Shown here one piece after another: positions 8,407 to 17,656 of a stretch of DNA of 64,000 nucleotides (positions are counted from its first letter, which is position 1; every line of letters begins with the position of its first letter). The notes below the pieces were generated by a model that ran no database searches, was not told the origin of the DNA, and saw only the letters and a program-made list of their open reading frames with translations. A program made the translations under genes and the position numbers. Source of the stretch: Phycisphaeraceae bacterium (GTDB lineage Bacteria > Planctomycetota > Phycisphaerae > Phycisphaerales > Zrk34); assembly GCA_028284925.1 (NCBI GenBank), contig JANQQT010000007.1, positions 1 to 64,000 on the forward strand, written 5' to 3'.

Positions 8407-10824
8407 ATGGCGAAAGACGGTATACGTAATTTGTCACATCGACGTGCCCGGCTGGCGGCGCTTCACTTGATTTTTCTGCTGTCCGGCGCGGCGGGGCTGG
8501 GTTATCAGATGGTTTTTGTTCGTATGTTTGCGGTGGGGCTTGGGCATGAGATCACGTCCGTGCTGGCGGTGGTTGGCGCGTTTTTTGGAGGTCTGGGACT
8601 AGGAGCGTGGTTGCTGGGAGGCCCGGTGGAACGCAGCCGAAATCCGGGTCTCTGGTATGTTGGTCTGGAGGTTTTGATTTGTGTGTGGGGGTTTGGCTGT
8701 GTTTGGACGATTGGTGCGGCCAGTGATCTAGCGCTTGAGTGGACGGGAACGAATGCTTCAGGGGCTTGGCAATGGGCGATGGCTTTCGGTGTTCCGCTGA
8801 TTGTTCTGTTGCCTGCGACGATGGCGATGGGGGCGACGTTGCCTGCGATGGATCGGTGCGCTTCGCCGTTGACGAAGGGTGGCCGTTGTATCGGGGGTTT
8901 GTATGCGGTGAATACGGCGGGCGCGGTGGTTGGTACTTTGGTTGGAACCTTTTTTATTGTTCCATGGCTGGGTTTCAGCGTGACGCTTATCTCGCTGGCG
9001 GTGGTGAATCTGGTTTGTGCGGTTCTTATGCTGCCGATGGCACGTCGGGTCGAATCGAAGGTTGATGGGGGCGTTGTGTCGCCTTTGGCATCGGAGGAGG
9101 AGGGGTTTTTGTCGCGTCGCGGTATTCTGCTGTTGCTCTTTGCGACGGGTTTTCTGGGGATTGGTTATGAGGTTGTCGCGTTACGGGTCATCGCCCACAT
9201 TATCGAAAATACGGTGTACAGCTATGCGGCGGCGCTATCGGTTTATCTGATTGGCACAGCGCTGGGCGCGGCGATCTGGCAGGCGGTAGGGGGGCGTTGG
9301 AGTTCACCTCGGAGCGTCGGTTTTTTGATGGTCATTCTTTCAACGACGTGTTTGGTGGGTACCTGGTCCCTTTCCATCTGTCGTGAGGTTTACCGGTTTG
9401 TTCGACTGAGTTTGGGCGATTCGGCGCTTGCGGTTCTGGCATCGGAAATGACGGTGGCGTCGTTGGTGTTTCTTTTGCCTACGGTGGTGATGGGTGCGAC
9501 GTTTAGTTGCCTGACGCAGGCGGCAAAGCGAGGCGAGCGAGGGGTGGGGGCAGCGGTGGCCATTAACACGATGGGCGGCTTTATCGCCCCCCTATTGGCG
9601 GGGGTGATCCTGATTCCGTTGGTTGGAACGAAGTGGAGTTTGGTAGCCCTTTCACTTGGTTACTCGGCACTCGTGCTGACTGACTGGCGGTTCCCGCGGT
9701 TGCTGCTGCTCGTGCCTTTGTTGATGGCCTTTCTGATTCCGTCAGACCTGCATCTGATTACGGTGCGTGAGGGCGACCGGGTGGGCTACTACCGGGAGGG
9801 GGTGATGGCATCGGTTGCGATCGTGGTGAGCGCGGACGGTCGCAGGAACCTGCGGGTCAATAATCGGCATCAGATGGGTGGGACAGGCGCCGCGTCGACG
9901 CGAATGGAGTTGAGGCAGGGGCATGTTCCGTTGTTGCTGCACCCGGCGCCGGATCGGGCGCTGTTTCTTGGTGTTGGGTCGGGCATTACGGCGATGGCGG
10001 CTGGTTATCACGGCGATCTCGAGGCTGATGCCGTGGAGCTTGTTCCGGAAGTAGTTCAAGCTATCCCGGGGTTCAAGGTGGATGGGCGGAGCCTGCTGGA
10101 CATGCCCACGGTTCAAATTCACACGGCGGATGCCCGTCGATTTGTTCGTGTGACGCGAGAGCGTTATGAGGTGATTGTTGCGGACCTGTTCCACCCCGCC
10201 CGTGACGGGGCGGGTATGCTTTACACGGTTGAGCACTTCGAGGCCATTGGCGGCTTGCTGTCGGAGGGCGGACTTTTTTGCCAGTGGATTCCGGCCTATC
10301 AGATGGACGCGGCGACGATACGAACGGTTGTGCGGACGTTTCTGCAGGTTTACCCTGATGCCCGAATCGTGATGCACGACGTGGAACTGAACTATCCTGC
10401 GCTGGGGTTGATCGGTGCGAAAGGCGCCTGGCCCGAATACGGTGGGGGCTGGCTAGAATCTCGTGTGGGTGATGCATCGTTGCGGCGGCGTCTTGCATTG
10501 CTAGGGATCAGCCGGGATGTGGAACTTTTTGGATTACTGGTGAGCGGGGCTGATGGATTGCGGGAATTTGCCGGTTCGGGTTCAGTCAATACCGATGATC
10601 GTCCGATTGTTGTTTATCGCGCCCCGATGTTTTCGACGCTGCGTGATACGACCAGTTACGGCCGGTTGCTAGGGATGTTGCGTGAAGTTGCGCCCGAGCG
10701 GAATCCGTGGAACATTCGAGACAGCGCGGTGAGAACCCAAGTTCTGAACTGGATCGCGATGCGGAACAAGTCCATCGAACGGGCTATCGAGAAGGCGGCG
10801 GCGCGTCGAAAAGGGATGCGATGA
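8407..10824 (+). CDS. Polytopic membrane protein fused to a spermidine synthase-like domain
   Basis: Fusion protein of about 805 residues. The first 460 or so residues carry about 11-13 membrane segments of an MFS-like or SpeE-transmembrane type (opening LIFLLSGAAGLGYQMVFVR). The rest is a spermidine synthase-type Rossmann methyltransferase fold with the nucleotide-binding FLGVGSG at about residue 519, a VELVPEV acidic strand end, and ADLFHPA at the usual active-site loop. The closing TDDRP.VVYRAP motif is typical of these fusions. A role in polyamine transfer is possible, but no S-adenosylmethionine decarboxylase is nearby and many fusions have no known reaction. ATGs at 8284, 8380 and 8407 are in frame. 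8407 is preferred because the sequence before it lacks family character; 8380 is an alternative with GGAAG directly before it. Confidence 0.82.
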   Translation: MAKDGIRNLSHRRARLAALHLIFLLSGAAGLGYQMVFVRMFAVGLGHEITSVLAVVGAFFGGLGLGAWLLGGPVERSRNPGLWYVGLEVLICVWGFGCVWTIGAASDLALEWTGTNASGAWQWAMAFGVPLIVLLPATMAMGATLPAMDRCASPLTKGGRCIGGLYAVNTAGAVVGTLVGTFFIVPWLGFSVTLISLAVVNLVCAVLMLPMARRVESKVDGGVVSPLASEEEGFLSRRGILLLLFATGFLGIGYEVVALRVIAHIIENTVYSYAAALSVYLIGTALGAAIWQAVGGRWSSPRSVGFLMVILSTTCLVGTWSLSICREVYRFVRLSLGDSALAVLASEMTVASLVFLLPTVVMGATFSCLTQAAKRGERGVGAAVAINTMGGFIAPLLAGVILIPLVGTKWSLVALSLGYSALVLTDWRFPRLLLLVPLLMAFLIPSDLHLITVREGDRVGYYREGVMASVAIVVSADGRRNLRVNNRHQMGGTGAASTRMELRQGHVPLLLHPAPDRALFLGVGSGITAMAAGYHGDLEADAVELVPEVVQAIPGFKVDGRSLLDMPTVQIHTADARRFVRVTRERYEVIVADLFHPARDGAGMLYTVEHFEAIGGLLSEGGLFCQWIPAYQMDAATIRTVVRTFLQVYPDARIVMHDVELNYPALGLIGAKGAWPEYGGGWLESRVGDASLRRRLALLGISRDVELFGLLVSGADGLREFAGSGSVNTDDRPIVVYRAPMFSTLRDTTSYGRLLGMLREVAPERNPWNIRDSAVRTQVLNWIAMRNKSIERAIEKAAARRKGMR

Positions 10825-10977
10825 GTTGATCCAGGCTGAATTGCGTTGGATGGCGGACGAACTGAACTGGTGAGGGGCATTTTGGTGATCCAACGTAACT
10901 GAGCGAAGAAAAGTGACGTGGTAGGGGCGGGTGTGGGCGGCGATGATGTAGCATAGGGTTGCTGCCGTGGGAACGGA

Positions 10978-11139
10978 TTATTGAAATGAGTGAAATAGGA
11001 AATTTATTGCGTCATGAAGTGGTGGGGGGCGGTGGAATTTGCCTTGGCGTTTTGGGTCGAGGGTGAAGTAGCCGTAGGAGCAGACGGCGCGTGCGAGGCA
11101 GAAGTCGGGTGGGGTTTGGAGTGTGAGGGTGGTGGGCAT
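10978..11139 (-). pseudogene. Truncated duplicate of the DNA glycosylase 5' end
   Basis: The reading frame starts MPTTLTLQTPPDFCLARAV and stays similar through FHRPP (about residue 38), then changes to unrelated sequence and stops. It matches residues 1-46 of the glycosylase at 7316-8227, except for a gap of about eight residues that removes the WQYTGPKRC loop. The DNA match is high (about 90 percent by eye over about 80 bases: 8150-8230 against 11060-11140) and continues a few bases upstream of the start codon. No repair domain remains, so it should be non-functional. It looks like a recent partial duplication or the remnant of a lost paralogue. Confidence 0.75.
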
Positions 11140-11230
11140 GGTTGGAGTATGTAAAAAGTGTAATGGATAGGCGATTTGTTCGTACAGGGGTATGAAAGGC
11201 GCGTCACGCCAACGGAAAGGAAGGTCCACG

Positions 11231-11644
11231 ATGAGTCGGATGGGACATGTAGTGGTTCTAGGGGTTGTTTTGATTGGCGTTGTTGGCGAATCGTTTGGAG
11301 GCGTGCGTGCGGAGAGCCGTTATCGTGGGCCAATCGTGGGTGTACCTTTCGATTTTTCATTTCACGTGATGTCGCATCGCAATCGGCGTGAGAGTACGGT
11401 CAAGGATTTCCGCATCAAGATCGATTGGGGCGATGGGGTCATTGAGGTGGTGAAGGACATGAAGCGCATCAAGAAGGGAAAGTTCAAGGTGAATTCATCG
11501 CATTGCTTTAAGAAGAAAGGATGGCGAACGATTCGTGTTGAGGTGTTTGAAAGGAGTCGTATACCTGGGCAGCCATCGGCGTATGATCCACATTGGTTGG
11601 AAATCAGGTATTATGTGCGTGAGCCGGAAAAGAGGAAGCGATAA
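11231..11644 (+). CDS. Small exported protein with PKD-like fold
   Basis: About 137 residues. A clear signal peptide (hydrophobic GHVVVLGVVLIGVVGESFGG) is followed by a beta-rich domain containing WGDG and a later HCFKKKGWRTIRVEVFE. That order (WGDG ... H.F..G...V.V.V) is the PKD-domain signature, so one compact immunoglobulin-like domain is likely. The start at 11231 is preferred because AAGGAAGG precedes it and the signal peptide follows at once. It is followed by a lipoprotein gene on the same strand. Role unknown, perhaps extracellular binding. Confidence 0.7.
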   Translation: MSRMGHVVVLGVVLIGVVGESFGGVRAESRYRGPIVGVPFDFSFHVMSHRNRRESTVKDFRIKIDWGDGVIEVVKDMKRIKKGKFKVNSSHCFKKKGWRTIRVEVFERSRIPGQPSAYDPHWLEIRYYVREPEKRKR

Positions 11645-11715
11645 GAGAATTTCAGGCGTGTGTCGGGTGATATAATCCAGTGTGCCCGGGGAGGGCGATA
11701 GAAGGAGATGAATCC

Positions 11716-12609
11716 ATGCGTCTGCCAACAGGGTGTTTTCTAGTCGCGGTTTTTGTTTGTATGTGGGGTTGCGGGAAAGGGACTGTTCAGAATGAATCCA
11801 TGCGTCCCAGCTATGCTATTGTGGAGCCGAATCCGACGGATGTGTTTCGACTGGCGGGGAATCAGTGGCGTGTGGAACGAGAGCCGATTGAACGAAGTAA
11901 AGATCATCCGCAGATTGTCCTGGAGGCCAAGTTTTTGATGGCGGAGGCGAGGCAATTGCGGGAGTTGGGTTTTTTGAATGACGAAGGCATAGCGGTGTTG
12001 AGGGAAAAGGCCGGGCAAGATGTACTTGCAGTGATGGAGCGTGATTTGTCGTATCGGTGGACGGCAGCGCCCCGGTTGACGATGTATTCGGGCCAAGAAG
12101 CGTATGCGATGTTGGGGCGTCAGACGGTGTTTGTTCAGGATTTTGCGGTGCATGAGAATGACGCTGGGGAGGCGGTGGGCGTGGAGCCAGTGATCGGGAC
12201 GATGACGAATGGGTTGGCGTTGTTTGTGGATGCGCGTCTGGTGGATGGTAAGGTGGTTTTTGATCGTCTGGAGCCGCGCACGAATATGTTGCTGGGGATG
12301 CGGAATTGTGAGGCGGATGTGGTGGTGAATAACGCAACCCAGCGTGTGAGGTGGCAGGAACCCAGTGGATTAATTGGGAGGGCGATCGAAGGGAAGGTTA
12401 GGGGGTTGGCGTTAGGGTCGGGTGAGGTGTTGGTGATACCACTGGTGTATCGGGTGGAGCAGTCTACGGCGAATGTGCGGGCTATGGCGAAGGACGGATG
12501 GATTGGGGAGAAGTATGAATCGCGTTATGACTTACAACAGTTCAACGTGGCGCGATTGACCTACCAGACCGTGGTTCTTGTTCAAACGTGGGAGAGCCCC
12601 CGGAAATAA
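11716..12609 (+). CDS. Predicted lipoprotein of unknown function
   Basis: 297 residues. The signal peptide ends in a lipobox (MWGC, Cys19), so it is membrane anchored. The remainder is soluble, with no domain I can name. The start at 11716 is chosen because AAGGAG lies about nine bases upstream and the lipoprotein signal begins there; an ATG 36 bases earlier has no such context. Its stop codon lies in the first unit of a short tandem repeat. About 70 bases separate it from the PKD-like gene, with which it may be co-transcribed. Confidence 0.78.
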   Translation: MRLPTGCFLVAVFVCMWGCGKGTVQNESMRPSYAIVEPNPTDVFRLAGNQWRVEREPIERSKDHPQIVLEAKFLMAEARQLRELGFLNDEGIAVLREKAGQDVLAVMERDLSYRWTAAPRLTMYSGQEAYAMLGRQTVFVQDFAVHENDAGEAVGVEPVIGTMTNGLALFVDARLVDGKVVFDRLEPRTNMLLGMRNCEADVVVNNATQRVRWQEPSGLIGRAIEGKVRGLALGSGEVLVIPLVYRVEQSTANVRAMAKDGWIGEKYESRYDLQQFNVARLTYQTVVLVQTWESPRK

Positions 12610-12631
12610 CCCCCGGAAATAACCCCCGGAA
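12597..12631. repeat. 13-bp tandem repeat across a stop codon
   Basis: CCCCCGGAAATAA occurs at 12597-12609 and again at 12610-12622, followed by a partial third unit CCCCCGGAA (12623-12631). The first unit encodes the last residues (PRK) and the stop of the lipoprotein gene. A degenerate TCCCGGA follows soon after. This is the pattern of slipped-strand duplication. Confidence 0.9.
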
Positions 12632-12706
12632 GTGGCTCCCGGACGTAAATCGTTTGAAATGATGGGAGATTGGGGGTGGTGTCGAACCGGATGGTGAGGT
12701 GAAGGG

Positions 12707-13006
12707 TCAGTTTTCGGCGTCGTAGATTTGGACTCTGGTCCAGAAGGATTCGCAGTCTTCGCGGAATTTGTCGTGGATGGGGTGGACCTGATAGGCATCA
12801 TGGGCGGCTTGATCTACGAAGGCGACGATTAGGGCGCGGGAGTAGGAGCGATCGATGATGGGGCGATCGGTGGCAGCGGGGGAGCCGATGAAACCTTTGG
12901 CGACGGATTCGATGTCGAGGAGGGATTTGACGCCGGCGTTGAATGCGGCGATCTGGTCATCGGTGAGGTCGGGTTTTAGCCAGAAGTAAACGGAGTGGAC
13001 GAACAT
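12707..13006 (-). CDS. Dabb-family (stress-responsive alpha/beta barrel) protein
   Basis: 99 residues, the usual length of a single Dabb domain. It opens MFVHSVYFWLKPDLT and continues with a conserved G-F-x-G and a Asp/Tyr-rich middle, then HPxHDKF near residue 77, all typical of the dimeric alpha/beta barrel family. Members include stress-induced plant proteins and bacterial proteins of unknown role. It stands alone, convergent with the lipoprotein gene and downstream of the ABC-F gene on the same strand. Confidence 0.88.
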   Translation of the reverse strand: MFVHSVYFWLKPDLTDDQIAAFNAGVKSLLDIESVAKGFIGSPAATDRPIIDRSYSRALIVAFVDQAAHDAYQVHPIHDKFREDCESFWTRVQIYDAEN

Positions 13007-13059
13007 GGGTTGATCCTTTGCATGGGGTGTTTGTTTTGATGAGGAGGGTTGGCAGGGGG

Positions 13060-15036
13060 TTAATCATCTTCATCGGCTCGGCGCGACCACTCGAATTCGA
13101 GAGGTTCGAGGGTATCGGTGAGTGACTGGCGTTGGGTTTGGAGTTCACGGATGCGATCGGGGTTGGAATAGGCATCGGGGTCGGCAAGTTCTGCGTCGAT
13201 CCGGGCGATGGCGGATTCGGTTTTTTCGATTTCGTCTTCGAGTTTCTGGTGGCTGAGGAGTTCGAGTTTGGATTTCTTATTGTTGGGTTTGCTGCTCTTT
13301 TTTGGATTGGCGGTTTTGGGGTCTTGTTTGGGTTTTGATTTGGGTTTGTTGGTGGGTGGGGACGCGGGCCGGGCTTCTTCTTTTGCACGGGCGATTTGTT
13401 GGGCGAGGTATTCGCTGTAGTTGCCGTAGAAGAGTTTGACTGAGCCTTTGCCATCGAAGATGAGGAGTTGGCTGACGAGGTTGTCGAGGAGCATGCGGTC
13501 GTGTGTGATGAGGAGGAGTGTGCCGCCACCGGCTTGTTTTTCGCCGTAGCCTTTGGGGATCTGGGTGTATTGAATAAGGGCTTCTTCGAGGCGTTCGGCG
13601 GAGGGGATGTCGAGGTGGTTGGTGGGCTCATCGAGGACGAGGAGGTTGTGACCGGCGGCGACGAGGCCTGCAAGGACGGTGCGGGAGCGTTCGCCGCCGG
13701 ACATGACGCCGAGGGGTTTGTCCTGGTCATCACCGGAGAAGAGGAATGCGCCGGCGAGGTCGCGGGCACTTTGTTCGATGTTGGTGATGCGTTGGAGATA
13801 GTCGGTGACGGTTTCATCGTTGTTGAGGTGTTCGTGGGTTTGTTTGTAGTATCCGACCTCGACCTGTGAGCCGATGCGTGATTGGCCGGAATCGGGTTGG
13901 AGGGCGCTGAGTAGGCAATTGACGAGTGTGGTCTTGCCAGTTCCGTTGGGTCCGATGATGCCGATGCGGTCGCCGCGTCGGACGTCGATATCAAGGTCTG
14001 AGAAGAGCGTTTTGTCATCGTAGGATTTGGAGATGTCGGTGGCGGAGATGACCTGGTCGCCTGCGCGGGTATTGACGGAGAACTGGAGATTCATGGGGCC
14101 GAAGACTTTGGGGCGTTCGACGAGTTCATCGCGTTTGAAACGTTCGAGTCGTTTTTCGCGGCCCTGGGCCTGTTTGGAGCGTTGGCCGGCGCGGTAGCGG
14201 TCGATGAAGGATTGTTCCCGTTTGACTTTTTCCTGTTGTTTTTCCCATTCGCGGAGTCTGAAGGCAAGTCGTTCATCGCGGAGTTCACGGTATTTGCGGT
14301 AGTTGCCGGGGTATTCCTCGAGGATGCCGGAATCGAGTTCGTAGATTTTCTTGACGCATCGATCGAGGAGCCAGCGGTCGTGGGAGATGACGATGACGGC
14401 GCCGCGATAGGAGGCGAGGTATTCCTCAAGCCATTTGCGGCCTTCGATGTCGAGGTGGTTTGTGGGTTCGTCAAGGAGGAGGAGGTCGGGGTCTGAGAGG
14501 AGGAGTTTGGCAAGGCCTAGTCGGCCTTTTTGACCGCCGGAGAGACCGGAGCAGGGGACGTCGAAGGTTTCATCCTGAATGCCGAGGCCGTGGAGTGTGG
14601 CGTCTATGCGGTGATCGACGGCGTAGCCGCCGGCGGCTTCCATGTCGTGTTGGGTCTTTTCGTATTTTTTGAGGAGGTTTTCGAGTTTGGCGCCCTGGGC
14701 GTGTTCCATTTCATGGGTGAGTTTGTCGAGCTTGGCGTGGAGGGCGTGGAGTTTTTCGAAAGCGGCACCGGCTTCCTGGCGAAGGGTGCGGGTGGGGTCG
14801 AGGTCGGGATCCTGAGAGAGGTAACCGGCGCGTGCTCCTCGGGCGAGTTGGATGTGTCCGGCGTCCTGTTTGAGATTGCCCAGGCCGGCGATGAGCTTCA
14901 TGAGGGTGGATTTGCCGCAGCCGTTTCGACCGACCATGCCGACGTGTTCACCGGGTTCTAAGGTAAGGTTGACGTTGTTGAGGATGACGCGTTCGCCGAA
15001 TGCGTGCCTGAGGTTGGCAATGGAGAGTAGGGACAT
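13060..15036 (-). CDS. ABC-F family ATPase
   Basis: Soluble duplicated ABC ATPase without membrane domain, expected to act on the ribosome in translation or antibiotic protection. First domain: Walker A GRNGCGKS (36-43), signature LSGGQKGRLGLAKLL, Walker B LLLLDEPTNHLD. Second domain: Walker A GPNGTGKTT (about 359-367), signature MSGGERSRTVL, and LLVLDEPTNHLD. The linker (about 230-300) is charged and helical, as in Uup/EttA-type proteins. A Lys/Pro-rich stretch and a coiled coil make up the last 110 residues, like the DNA- or RNA-binding tail of Uup. Subfamily not decided; Uup-like is the best guess. 658 residues, normal length. Confidence 0.95.
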   Translation of the reverse strand: MSLLSIANLRHAFGERVILNNVNLTLEPGEHVGMVGRNGCGKSTLMKLIAGLGNLKQDAGHIQLARGARAGYLSQDPDLDPTRTLRQEAGAAFEKLHALHAKLDKLTHEMEHAQGAKLENLLKKYEKTQHDMEAAGGYAVDHRIDATLHGLGIQDETFDVPCSGLSGGQKGRLGLAKLLLSDPDLLLLDEPTNHLDIEGRKWLEEYLASYRGAVIVISHDRWLLDRCVKKIYELDSGILEEYPGNYRKYRELRDERLAFRLREWEKQQEKVKREQSFIDRYRAGQRSKQAQGREKRLERFKRDELVERPKVFGPMNLQFSVNTRAGDQVISATDISKSYDDKTLFSDLDIDVRRGDRIGIIGPNGTGKTTLVNCLLSALQPDSGQSRIGSQVEVGYYKQTHEHLNNDETVTDYLQRITNIEQSARDLAGAFLFSGDDQDKPLGVMSGGERSRTVLAGLVAAGHNLLVLDEPTNHLDIPSAERLEEALIQYTQIPKGYGEKQAGGGTLLLITHDRMLLDNLVSQLLIFDGKGSVKLFYGNYSEYLAQQIARAKEEARPASPPTNKPKSKPKQDPKTANPKKSSKPNNKKSKLELLSHQKLEDEIEKTESAIARIDAELADPDAYSNPDRIRELQTQRQSLTDTLEPLEFEWSRRADEDD

Positions 15037-15168
15037 GGGCGAAGGTTATGTCGGTGAGGGGGTTAAATCATGTTGGTCAGGGGTGAAATGGGGATGGGGG
15101 TAGGGGAGAAGGTTGTGCTATGATGACGACGATAGGTCTCGCTAAGGGGATCAAATGGGAGTCTTACG

Positions 15169-15735
15169 ATGGGTTGGTTTGAGAAGATTTTTGATTCAAT
15201 CGAGACCGAAAGCGATCGGTATGATCGTCGCATCGATATGTTGCGGACGCTGATACGGAGGCGGTTTAAGGGTGTCTATCAGATGCAGGATCAAGTTGAG
15301 GACCTTGTGTCGGAAAATGAGCAGTTGAAGTTTTATGTTGCGCTGCTGGTAGAGATGCTGGTGGAGAAGAAGGTGCTGGATGCTGAAGATTTATCGCGGT
15401 TGTCAGCAAGTTTATTGCGGACTCAGGCGGAGGAGGAGAGAACATTGAGTGCGGGCCAGGAGTTGGCGAAGGATGTGGAGATGGTTTTGGGTGAAGAATA
15501 TGCGGAGGGGAGGAGTGAGGCGTTGGGTGATCTGGCGGATGCGGTGATGGACCAGCGTATCGCGCGGGGGGAGGGGCCGGTGGAGATCGGTGACCTGAAG
15601 GATCTTGATTTGTATGAGGCTGCGAAGCAGGAGATTGAGCGAGAGCGTAGTGTTGGGCGACGGGATGGGAAGTTTTCGGATGATTATGATACGGATGGCC
15701 CGGTGAGCAAAGGGAGCGGGCGGTATCAGTTTTAA
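15169..15735 (+). CDS. Hypothetical acidic coiled-coil protein
   Basis: 188 residues, no recognised family. GGGAG stands seven bases before the ATG. Residues about 45-75 (QDQVEDLVSENEQLKFYVALLVEMLVEKK) are strongly heptad-like, then come acidic helical segments and a polar tail. The whole protein is Glu/Asp-rich and probably cytoplasmic. Its 3' end overlaps the stop of the convergent mtfA-like gene by four bases. Function unknown. Confidence 0.75.
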   Translation: MGWFEKIFDSIETESDRYDRRIDMLRTLIRRRFKGVYQMQDQVEDLVSENEQLKFYVALLVEMLVEKKVLDAEDLSRLSASLLRTQAEEERTLSAGQELAKDVEMVLGEEYAEGRSEALGDLADAVMDQRIARGEGPVEIGDLKDLDLYEAAKQEIERERSVGRRDGKFSDDYDTDGPVSKGSGRYQF

Positions 15736-16511
15736 CGGGTTGGGGGTGTTGGATTTTTGGGGCGATGCCAGTTGGCGGGATCCTGTCGGTAGAAATCCTG
15801 GAGGATGCGGTAGAGGGAGGTGTGTTTTTTGTGGAGTTGTTTGGGTTTTTCGAAGAAGGCTTCGGTGGCGACGGCGAAGAACTCGCCGGGGTCCTGGGTT
15901 CCGTAGGGGTCGAGGACGGTGCGGCGGCGCGATTGGAAGTCGGCTTTGAGCTGGTCGTAGTGTTCGGTCATGACCCGGACCCAGGTGTTGAATGTTTCCT
16001 TGTCGGGAAGCAGGGGGGTTCCGTCGACCCAGTTGTCGGCCATGTCGAGGCGATGGGCGAATTCGTGGAAGACGACGTTGTGGCCATCGCGGTCGTTGTC
16101 TGCACCGGCGTGGGAGGCGGTGTAGGAGAGGATGACGGAGCCGTCGCTGGTGGCGAGGCCGAGTGTGTGTAATTGCTTTTCGGAATCTTCTGGGTGGGGG
16201 GTGTAGAAGTCGGTCGGGTAAACATAGATGCTGGATGTTCGGTGGTAGTAATCGTGGTCGAGGCGAAGGATGAGGAGGGCGGCCTGGGCGGCGATGATGA
16301 TCTTGATTTTATCGGTGAGATCAAGGTCGAGGCAGGGGAACCAGTTTTTCTCTTCGATGAGGATGCGTGTGATGTCGATGAGGTCGGCTTGATCAGCGGC
16401 ATTGAGACTGTTAAAGAAATTGAGTTCCTGGAAGACGGGTAGCCATGTCTCCGGCATTGGTATTTTGAGGAATTTTTGACGACGACGGTTTCTGAACCAT
16501 GAGAAGATCAT
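15732..16511 (-). CDS. MtfA-type zinc peptidase (M90 family)
   Basis: 259 residues from the ATG at 16511. The zinc motif HEFAH is His149-Glu150-His153 and is followed by RLDMAD, the M90 signature. A DPGEFFAVATEAFFE block near residue 220 provides further acidic ligands. The N-terminus FSWFRNRRR is usual for the family. E. coli MtfA is a cytosolic peptidase that also binds the Mlc repressor; whether this protein has a regulatory partner is unknown. An in-frame start 138 bases upstream adds a Pro/Arg-rich segment foreign to the family and was rejected. It follows the threonine aldolase gene by 46 bases on the same strand. Confidence 0.88.
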   Translation of the reverse strand: MIFSWFRNRRRQKFLKIPMPETWLPVFQELNFFNSLNAADQADLIDITRILIEEKNWFPCLDLDLTDKIKIIIAAQAALLILRLDHDYYHRTSSIYVYPTDFYTPHPEDSEKQLHTLGLATSDGSVILSYTASHAGADNDRDGHNVVFHEFAHRLDMADNWVDGTPLLPDKETFNTWVRVMTEHYDQLKADFQSRRRTVLDPYGTQDPGEFFAVATEAFFEKPKQLHKKHTSLYRILQDFYRQDPANWHRPKNPTPPTR

Positions 16512-16557
16512 TGGGGCATCCGGATTGACGAGTCGGGGAGTTAGGTGTGGAAGAGGT

Positions 16558-17616
16558 TTACTCCGATGGGGCCGCGTGGCGAATGTCGGCCACGAGGGCG
16601 TCGATATCTGCCTGGGTGGTTGCCCAAGAACACATGAAACGGGCGGCATATTGGCCGATAAAGGAGTAGTATTTCCAGCCGCGTGCGTTGAGGTGGTTGA
16701 TGATTTCGGGCGTCATGCGGACGAAGACGGCGTTGGCTTCGGTAGGGGAATCTAGGGAGACCCCGGGAATTTGGGTGAGTTGTTGGGAGAGGTTGGCGGC
16801 GTATTGGTTGGCGTGGGACGCGTGTTTGAGGGCGACACCATCGGTGAGCATGCCCAGCCAGGGGGCTGAGAGGTATCGCATTTTGGAGGCGAGTTGGCCG
16901 GCCTGTTTACAGCGGTATTCAAATTCATTGGAGAGATTGCGATCGAAGAAGATGACGGCTTCGCCGACGGGGAGGCCGTTTTTTGTACCGCCGAGGCAGA
17001 GGACATCGACGCCGACTTTCCAGGTGATTTCCTTGGGTTGGAGATTGAGGGCGGCGAGGGCGTTGAAGAATCGGGCGCCGTCCAGGTGGGTGTACAGGTT
17101 GTGGCGTCGGGTGGCTTCGTTGAGGGCATCGAGTTCGTTGGGGGTGTAGACCGTTCCGAGTTCGGTGGCCTGGGTGATGGAGAGGGCTTTGGGTTTGGGG
17201 TAGTGGACATCGGAGCGGCGGGTGACGAATTCGTTTACTTCATAGGGCGTGACTTTGCCGTTGGGGGCGGGGGTGGCGAGGAGTTTGAGTCCGTTGGAAA
17301 AGAACTCAGGGCCGCCGCATTCATCGGTTTCCACGTGGGCGAGTTGGGAGCAGATGACGGAGTGGTAGGATCGGCAAAGGGAGGAAAGGGCGAGTGAGTT
17401 GGCGGCTGTTCCATTGAAGGTGAAGAACACATCGCAGTTGATCTCGAAGAGATCCCGCAGGAGGTCGCAGACCTGTTGGGTGAAATGGTCATCGCCATAT
17501 GGGGCGGCGTAACCGGCGTTGGCCTCGGCGATGGCTTGCATGGCCTCTGGGCAGATGCCTGAGGTGTTGTCGCTGGCGAACTGATAGCCGGGCAGGACTG
17601 AGGTGGCGGTGGTCAT
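16558..17616 (-). CDS. ltaE: Low-specificity L-threonine aldolase / beta-eliminating lyase
   Basis: PLP enzyme that splits threonine or allo-threonine to glycine and acetaldehyde. 352 residues, fold type I. The PLP lysine is Lys212 in GGTKNG, and Asp179 (HLDGAR) binds the pyridine ring. The early SDNTSG motif (16-21) and HVETDE (94-99) are family hallmarks. The conserved YGDD at 40-43 is present. Bacterial aldolases of this type act on both isomers, hence the low-specificity call; this is inferred from the family. Confidence 0.9.
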   Translation of the reverse strand: MTTATSVLPGYQFASDNTSGICPEAMQAIAEANAGYAAPYGDDHFTQQVCDLLRDLFEINCDVFFTFNGTAANSLALSSLCRSYHSVICSQLAHVETDECGGPEFFSNGLKLLATPAPNGKVTPYEVNEFVTRRSDVHYPKPKALSITQATELGTVYTPNELDALNEATRRHNLYTHLDGARFFNALAALNLQPKEITWKVGVDVLCLGGTKNGLPVGEAVIFFDRNLSNEFEYRCKQAGQLASKMRYLSAPWLGMLTDGVALKHASHANQYAANLSQQLTQIPGVSLDSPTEANAVFVRMTPEIINHLNARGWKYYSFIGQYAARFMCSWATTQADIDALVADIRHAAPSE

Positions 17617-17656
17617 GCGGCGATTTTAGAGGGTGGGGTGAGCGGTGTCGAAGGAA

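Noticed and set aside
12957-14018. A 353-codon frame on the minus strand within the ABC-F region
   Set aside because: It is almost entirely Ser, Thr, Pro and Asn, which is the typical product of reading the ABC-F gene in another frame. The ABC-F frame has all its motifs.
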